Shown piece by piece: positions 42,010 through 46,830 of a stretch of 46,830 bases of DNA (position 1 is the stretch's first letter; the number at the start of each line of letters is the position of its first letter). A program made the translations under genes and the position numbers. This stretch comes from Lachnospiraceae bacterium (lineage in GTDB: Bacteria; Bacillota; Clostridia; Lachnospirales; Lachnospiraceae), in contig JAILRH010000249.1 of NCBI GenBank assembly GCA_024698345.1, positions 1-46,830 on the forward strand. The letters run 5' to 3'. The notes beneath the pieces were generated by a model. It saw only the letters and a program-made list of their open reading frames with translations, searched no databases and was not told where the DNA came from.

Positions 42010-43194
42010 TTATTTTAGGTAAGTTACTTTTGTTGCACCGTTTTCTTTTTTGAAGTTTACATATTCATTAATATCTATATTTTCAGATTTAAGAATCAAC
42101 TCAGTTTTTGTTCCTTTCTTTCTGAGTTCTTTTGCAAGTTTCATCGCTTCTTTTCTTTTTTGCTCTTCAAATACAATCACTTCATATGCGTAATCACAGT
42201 CAACATCAACTTTTTGACCGTAAAGGGCAAGTAATAATCTGTCTACATGAATACCAAAACCGATAGATGCTGCGTCCTTTCCAAACTGACTTAGTAATTT
42301 GTCATATCGTCCGCCGGTAACAACTGCATCGCCAATACCATATGTGTATGCCTTGAAAATCATTCTGGTATAATAGTTGAAATTGCTTACCATTCCAAGG
42401 TCAAATGAAATATATTTTGTTGCTCCGTACATATCAAGTATATTATATAATTTTTCAAGTCTGTCTATAGCCATTAATGCTTTTTCGTTCTTTGTAAGAG
42501 TTTTGGCAAGATCTAACACTTCCTTTTGTCCAAAAAGTTCAGGCAGTCTTTTAAAAGCATACATTACATTTTCAGGAGCGTTAAGAGAATCCAATAATTC
42601 TTCAACTCCATAGAAGTTCTTGTTCTGAACCAGTTCTTTTAATTCGTCTTCAACTTCTTCTGAAAAACCACATTCTTCCAAAAGACCTTTGAAAAAATTT
42701 ACTTCACCAATTTCAACAAGGAATTCTTTTAATCCTGATTTCTTAAGAGAATCAACAACTACTGAGATAATCTCAGCATCGGCATCAATTGAATCGTCAC
42801 CGATAAGTTCGCAGCCCATATTAGTACTTTCTTTCAATTTACCCTGTAATTCAGAATTGTTAATGAAAGTGTTGGCGTTGTAACATAATTTGACAGGAAC
42901 AATATCATCCATGAAATATTTTGCAACAGATCTGCAAATAGACGGAGTTGCATCCGGTCTTAATACAAGAGTATTACCCTCTCTGTCAAAAAACTTATAT
43001 AAATCTTTAGAAGCAACACTTCCTTTTTCTTTATTAAAAATATCAAAAAATTCAAATGTAGGTGTCTGGATATTCTGATATCCGTACAGACTGAATACTT
43101 CATTCAATTTCTTCTCAAGTGCTAATTTGCTTGCACATTCTTTTCCATAAATATCTCTTACACCTTCAGGTGTGTGAATTAAAATTTTAGACAT
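42010..43194 (-). CDS. hisZ: ATP phosphoribosyltransferase regulatory subunit HisZ
   Basis: This 394-residue protein is a histidyl-tRNA-synthetase paralogue that activates short HisG and carries the histidine-sensing role. The class II synthetase core is recognisable (TPEGVRDIYG, QTPTFEFFDIF, VLRPDATPSICR, GGRYDKLLSQFG). The tRNA-binding C-terminal domain of true HisRS is reduced. Being followed directly by short hisG makes HisZ rather than HisRS clear. The start at MSKILIHTPEGV has GGAAGG seven bases upstream; the frame is open 14 codons further into the leader hairpin. It is the first gene of the operon. Confidence 0.95.
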   Translation of the reverse strand: MSKILIHTPEGVRDIYGKECASKLALEKKLNEVFSLYGYQNIQTPTFEFFDIFNKEKGSVASKDLYKFFDREGNTLVLRPDATPSICRSVAKYFMDDIVPVKLCYNANTFINNSELQGKLKESTNMGCELIGDDSIDADAEIISVVVDSLKKSGLKEFLVEIGEVNFFKGLLEECGFSEEVEDELKELVQNKNFYGVEELLDSLNAPENVMYAFKRLPELFGQKEVLDLAKTLTKNEKALMAIDRLEKLYNILDMYGATKYISFDLGMVSNFNYYTRMIFKAYTYGIGDAVVTGGRYDKLLSQFGKDAASIGFGIHVDRLLLALYGQKVDVDCDYAYEVIVFEEQKRKEAMKLAKELRKKGTKTELILKSENIDINEYVNFKKENGATKVTYLK

Positions 43195-43230
43195 ATAAAA
43201 ACCTTCCTTTGCTTTAGCGTAGTAAAGTGG

Positions 43231-43256
43231 TAACATGATAATTTGTTATCATGTTA
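43231..43256. promoter_or_regulatory. Palindrome at the his operon start, operator or 5' stem
   Basis: TAACATGATAA and TTATCATGTTA face each other across TTTG, 11 bp perfect, immediately downstream of the -10 box. The predicted start (near 43254) lies within it. It could be the operator of a histidine-responsive repressor or a 5'-terminal hairpin that protects the message. Confidence 0.6.
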
Positions 43257-43260
43257 TTGA

Positions 43261-43289
43261 ATTATACCTTATTATTGAATATGTGTCAA
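43261..43289 (-). promoter_or_regulatory. Consensus promoter of the his operon
   Basis: Minus-strand TTGACA (43284-43289) and TATAAT (43261-43266) are both perfect and exactly 17 bp apart. Such a strong promoter implies control at the palindrome downstream or by factors. Upstream, TATAACAG occurs twice in direct repeat (43305-43312, 43318-43325). Confidence 0.9.
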
Positions 43290-43381
43290 TTGAGAAATAC
43301 ATATTATAACAGCATTATATAACAGATTTATCCGCGGATTTGAGCCGGCATTGCTGAAAGACTGAATAGTTACAGCATACA

Positions 43382-43413
43382 ACAATCGGGCAGATATAAT
43401 TCTGCCCGATTGT
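43382..43413 (-). terminator. Hairpin terminator after alaS
   Basis: A 13-bp perfect stem (CAATCGGGCAGA core, arms 43382-43394 and 43401-43413) with a 6-nt loop follows the alaS stop. The U-run is weak (TTGTATG), but the stem is very stable. Between it and the his promoter (43330-43377) lie ATCCGCGGAT and a small TGCTG/CAGCA hairpin of unknown use. Confidence 0.7.
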
Positions 43414-43430
43414 ATCTAATGTATAATATT

Positions 43431-46076
43431 TTATAACTGACCTTCTAATACATTCTTAGCTTCAGCGATTGCATCTGCTATTCCTGCCGGATTCTTTCCA
43501 CCGGCCTGAGCCATATTAGGACGACCACCACCGCCACCTCCAACGAGAGCAGCAATTCCTTTAATAAGATTTCCTGCATGAGCACCGGCTTTAACAGCAC
43601 CATCTGTTGCCATTGCAATCATATTTACTTTTCCGTCCTTGCTTGAAAGTAATACAACAACACCTTCACCAAGTTTTTCTTTGAGAGAATCTCCAAGATC
43701 ACGAAGTCCGTTCATGTCTGCATCTTCAACACTTGTTGCGAGAAGTTTCATACCTTTAACTTCAACAACCTGACTCATAACATCGCCGAGAGAATTCTTT
43801 GCAAGTTTTGCTCTGAGTGATTCGTTCTCTGAAGATAATTCTTTTATCTGGGCCTGCATTCCCTGAATTTTTTCAACCAGGTTAGCTGTACTTGTCTTTG
43901 CAGCTGTTGCAGCTTTTTCAAGATTTTCTTCAAGAGCGCGATAATAATCTAATACATTCGCACCTGTGAGTGCTTCGATTCTTCTTACGCCGGCAGCAAC
44001 ACCGCTTTCAGAAAGAATCTTGAATGATACGATATCACTTGTATTTTTTACATGTGTTCCACCACAGAGCTCTTTTGAAAAATCGCCCATTGAAACTACA
44101 CGAACGCTTTCTCCGTATTTTTCGCCAAACAATGCCATTGCGCCACTGTTCTTTGCTTCTTCAATTCCCATAACCTTTGTGTCTACAGGAATGCTTTCAG
44201 CAATCTTTTCATTTACAATCTTTTCAACTTCACGAATCTGTTCTGCTGTCATACTTTCAGAATGACTAAAGTCAAAACGAGTTCTGTCACTGTCCTGATA
44301 TGAACCCTGCTGTTCAACATGGTCACCCAGTACCTGCTTCAATGCTGCCTGAAGTAAGTGTGTTGCAGAGTGATTTTTGCAAGTGAATGAACGTGTTGTG
44401 TTATCAACTGACAACTTAGCCATATCATTAGTATTAATTGTTCCTGATACAACATGTCCCACATGACCAACACGATTCTCAGAAAGCTTAACAGTTTCCT
44501 CAACTGCAAAAACTCCATTAGCTGTAGTGATTGTACCGATATCACCTTTCTGTCCACCCATTGTTGCGTAGAATGGTGTCTTTTTAAATACAAGAGTTCC
44601 GGTTTCTCCTTCTGTTAAGGAGTCAACCATGGCTTCATCATTTGCAATTGCAATAACAGTCTCGTCTGTTTCGAGGGTATCATATCCGATAAATTCTGTA
44701 GTTAAATCACCAAGACTTTCAAATAAGTCTGTATCTGCAGCCTTCTGGGAGAAGTTTGCGTTAGCTCTTGCTTTTTGCTTCTGTTCTTCCATAGCTACTT
44801 TGAAATCATCTTCAGAAACAGTAAGGCCTTCTTCTTCTGCCATCTCAATTGTCAACTCAATTGGGAATCCAAATGTATCATATAAGTAGAAAGCTTCTTT
44901 TCCTGAAATTTCAGAAAGACCTTCAGTTTTCTTTGTATCAAGAATTTTTTTGAACTCTTTCATACCATTTTCAAGTGTTGACTGGAAACGATCAATTTCC
45001 TTCTTTAACTCAGACAAGATAAATTCTTTGTTCTCAGTTAAAAGTGGGTAACTCTCTTTGTATACTTCATCAATAAATATAGAAGCAATATTAATATAAT
45101 CTTGTGTATTTAACTGTAAAGTTCTTCCGTGCCTTACAGCTCTACGGATTAATCTACGAAGAACATATCCTGCACCTGCATTAGATGGACGAAGTTTTGC
45201 TACATCACCAATGAGCATTACACTTGTTCTTGTATGATCTGCGATAATACGCATAGATCGGGTAGATTTTTCCTCAGCGTCATATTTCAGACCTGATTTA
45301 TCTTCAATATATGAAATTACAGATGTGTAAAAGTCTGTTTTGTAAACATCGGAAGTTCCGTTTAAAAATGCAAGATTACGCTCTAATCCCCATCCGGTAT
45401 CAATATTTTTCTTTTCTAATGGAGTTAAATGTCCGTCCTGATGTTTCTCATATTGCATAAATACGTCATTACCGATTTCTGTAAATCTACCGCAATCACA
45501 GGAAGGATTACAGTTAGGACCACATGGCTCAACATCATTGATATAGAACATCTCTGAATCCGGACCACATGGACCAAATTCAAGACCCCACCAATTTTCT
45601 TCTTTTGGTAAATAGTAAACATTCTCTGTTTTGAATCCTGATGCGATTCTGTACTTTGCGCTCTCTTCATCTCTTGGTGCATTCTCATCACCTGCAAACA
45701 CAGTTGCTGCAAGATGATCAGCATCAAAACCAAATACTTCTGTTAATAATTCATAACTCCATTTACAACGCTCTTCTTTGAAGTAATCACCTAAAGACCA
45801 GCTTCCCATCATTTCAAAGAAAGTTCCGTGATTTGTATCTCCTACAGAATCAATATCTATTGTTCTGACACATCCTTGTACATTACAAAGTCTTGTACCC
45901 ATTGGATGCTCTTTTCCTAAAAGATAAGGCATGAGAGGCTGCATTCCTGCCACATTGAATAAAACGCCTGTAGAACCGTCTGATACTAAGGATACTGCAC
46001 CTATATCAACATGTCCTCTCTTAATATAGAATTCTTTCCAAGCATTTCTAAGCTCGTTAGAAGTAAATTTCTTCAT
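43431..46076 (-). CDS. alaS: Alanyl-tRNA synthetase
   Basis: This 881-residue class II synthetase charges tRNA-Ala and clears mischarged Ser and Gly. The catalytic domain (1-235) begins SNELRNAWKEFYIKRGHVDI and holds GTRLCNVQGCVRTIDID and GTFFEMMGSWSLGDYF. The tRNA-recognition domain follows. The editing domain has its zinc ligands in CKNHSATHLLQAAL and in KELCGGTHVKNTSDI. The C-terminal Ala domain ends GGGGGGRPNMAQAGG with the glycine-rich segment near 840. Length is standard. No T-box is visible in the 139-bp upstream region, where a promoter and a small hairpin lie. Confidence 0.98.
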   Translation of the reverse strand: MKKFTSNELRNAWKEFYIKRGHVDIGAVSLVSDGSTGVLFNVAGMQPLMPYLLGKEHPMGTRLCNVQGCVRTIDIDSVGDTNHGTFFEMMGSWSLGDYFKEERCKWSYELLTEVFGFDADHLAATVFAGDENAPRDEESAKYRIASGFKTENVYYLPKEENWWGLEFGPCGPDSEMFYINDVEPCGPNCNPSCDCGRFTEIGNDVFMQYEKHQDGHLTPLEKKNIDTGWGLERNLAFLNGTSDVYKTDFYTSVISYIEDKSGLKYDAEEKSTRSMRIIADHTRTSVMLIGDVAKLRPSNAGAGYVLRRLIRRAVRHGRTLQLNTQDYINIASIFIDEVYKESYPLLTENKEFILSELKKEIDRFQSTLENGMKEFKKILDTKKTEGLSEISGKEAFYLYDTFGFPIELTIEMAEEEGLTVSEDDFKVAMEEQKQKARANANFSQKAADTDLFESLGDLTTEFIGYDTLETDETVIAIANDEAMVDSLTEGETGTLVFKKTPFYATMGGQKGDIGTITTANGVFAVEETVKLSENRVGHVGHVVSGTINTNDMAKLSVDNTTRSFTCKNHSATHLLQAALKQVLGDHVEQQGSYQDSDRTRFDFSHSESMTAEQIREVEKIVNEKIAESIPVDTKVMGIEEAKNSGAMALFGEKYGESVRVVSMGDFSKELCGGTHVKNTSDIVSFKILSESGVAAGVRRIEALTGANVLDYYRALEENLEKAATAAKTSTANLVEKIQGMQAQIKELSSENESLRAKLAKNSLGDVMSQVVEVKGMKLLATSVEDADMNGLRDLGDSLKEKLGEGVVVLLSSKDGKVNMIAMATDGAVKAGAHAGNLIKGIAALVGGGGGGRPNMAQAGGKNPAGIADAIAEAKNVLEGQL

Positions 46077-46160
46077 TTCATTTCTCCTTCATAAAAGTAA
46101 TTATATGTGAATATACAATAAAAATTATTGTATTATTATCAAATTGCAAAATCCTTAAAA

Positions 46161-46189
46161 ATTTTAACACAGAGTGGAATTCATTTCAA
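46161..46189 (-). promoter_or_regulatory. Promoter of alaS
   Basis: Minus-strand TTGAAA (46184-46189) and TAAAAT (46161-46166) are 17 bp apart, start near 46154. A short hairpin (ATACAATA with TATTGTAT, 46113-46133) lies in the leader. Confidence 0.65.
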
Positions 46190-46215
46190 GAGTTTGAATG
46201 TGTGGTTAACCTTAA

Positions 46216-46746
46216 TTAACGTTCATTTAGGTCTTTTTGAATCTGTTCAAGGTAATGAAGAGGAAATCCGACACCTTTTCCAATCTTATATGTTGGATCT
46301 ATCTCTTCAAATCTAAAACTTTTTCGCCCGCCATTGACAGCTCTGTCATAAAAGGATTTAACTAATCTAAACGGCACATAATAGGTTTCGTGGCGCGATG
46401 AATAGTGAATTATAAAAAAAGAAATACCTTCCTGCTTTTCAAATTGTTCCATAAATTCAATCTGATGTTCGTGAATATTATCTAAGGGGAAAGTATTAGT
46501 TGCACATTCTTTTGCATCAAAACAAACAGGTATGCCCTGAACAACCCCAATGTAATCAACAGTACTCTTTGAATCAAAGTAGGCAAGCGTGATATGTCGT
46601 GTACTCTGCTCAATCTGAACCGGTGTAATTGGAGTTGGTATTTTTTGAATTAATGCAAGATTTTTTGCTTTGTATTGTTCATTTGTGAGATTGATAAGTT
46701 CCTCAAGGGCTGAGCCTCTAAGACCTCTGCTGTTCCAAGTTCCCAT
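46216..46746 (-). CDS. recU: Holliday junction resolvase RecU
   Basis: This 176-residue protein is RecU, the Firmicutes Holliday junction resolvase active in recombination and chromosome segregation. Family sequence is plain: NSRGLRGSALEELINLTNEQYKAK, LALIQKIPTPITPV, and the nuclease active site STVDYIGVVQGIPVCFDAKE with the metal-binding Asp and Glu and catalytic Lys. NIHEHQIEFMEQFEKQ and FFIIHYSSRHETYYVPF complete it. AAGGA lies seven bases before the ATG. The usual partner ponA is not next to it in the window; alaS follows after 139 bp and has its own promoter. Confidence 0.95.
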   Translation of the reverse strand: MGTWNSRGLRGSALEELINLTNEQYKAKNLALIQKIPTPITPVQIEQSTRHITLAYFDSKSTVDYIGVVQGIPVCFDAKECATNTFPLDNIHEHQIEFMEQFEKQEGISFFIIHYSSRHETYYVPFRLVKSFYDRAVNGGRKSFRFEEIDPTYKIGKGVGFPLHYLEQIQKDLNER

Positions 46747-46759
46747 TATATTATCCTTA

Positions 46760-46822
46760 TTATTATTAAGTTATAATTAGTTATTATTAAGTTATAATTA
46801 GTTATCATTAAGTTATAATTAA
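46760..46822. repeat. 21-bp AT-rich tandem repeat upstream of recU
   Basis: Three copies of a 21-bp unit (starting TTATTATTAAG, 46760-46780, 46781-46801, 46802-46822; the first two identical, the third with two changes) lie just upstream of recU, and a fourth begins at the window end. Unit copies could change spacing to the recU promoter. Confidence 0.8.
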
Positions 46823-46830
46823 GTTATTAT

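Overview
The window looks like chromosome of a low-GC Gram-positive anaerobe of the Clostridia, most likely Lachnospiraceae. The signs are an L27 ribosomal protein with the Firmicutes N-terminal extension next to its protease Prp, RecU, a T-box in front of the trp operon, a short HisG paired with HisZ, the TIGR03960/TIGR03936 radical SAM pair, YesM/YesN-type signalling and BspA-like surface repeats. Species cannot be named from sequence alone. All genes but one lie on the minus strand, so the text below follows transcription from high to low coordinates. No tRNA, rRNA, CRISPR array, prophage or intact insertion sequence was seen.

Region by region: recU (46.7 kb) and alaS are followed by a histidine operon, hisZ-hisG-hisD-hisB and a HisF-like/HisI/HisE fusion (43.2-38.0 kb), behind a perfect -35/-10 promoter. 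Next are a secreted Asn/Thr-rich FN3-type protein and the only plus-strand gene, a PHP phosphoesterase, separated by a bidirectional terminator. A HAD phosphatase, the two radical SAM-linked proteins and RNase G (35.8-31.4 kb) run straight into a three-gene sensory unit: lipoprotein solute-binding protein, YesM-type kinase and YesN-type regulator, with no permease. Then come a DUF218 membrane protein, leuS with a structured leader, and acylphosphatase.

From 22.5 to 13.7 kb lies a self-contained sucrose module in two transcription units: a GH13_4 amylosucrase-like enzyme, a LacI-family repressor and a HAD phosphatase; then sucrose-type PTS EIIBCA, HPr, ROK fructokinase and enzyme I. Both promoters carry the same 20-bp operator at the start of transcription. 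The usual GH32 sucrose-6-phosphate hydrolase is absent, so how the sugar is split is the most interesting open question here.

From 13.5 to 6.5 kb is a complete trpEGDCFBA operon behind a T-box with a UGG (Trp) specifier and an intrinsic terminator. A BspA-like leucine-rich-repeat protein follows, whose last repeat is cut by an in-frame stop, then a Nudix hydrolase and serine acetyltransferase. The window ends with rplU-prp-rpmA-obgE-yhbY (2.9-0.1 kb), with an L21-type leader and an internal terminator between rpmA and obgE. In many Clostridia RNase G directly precedes rplU; here about 28.5 kb separates them.
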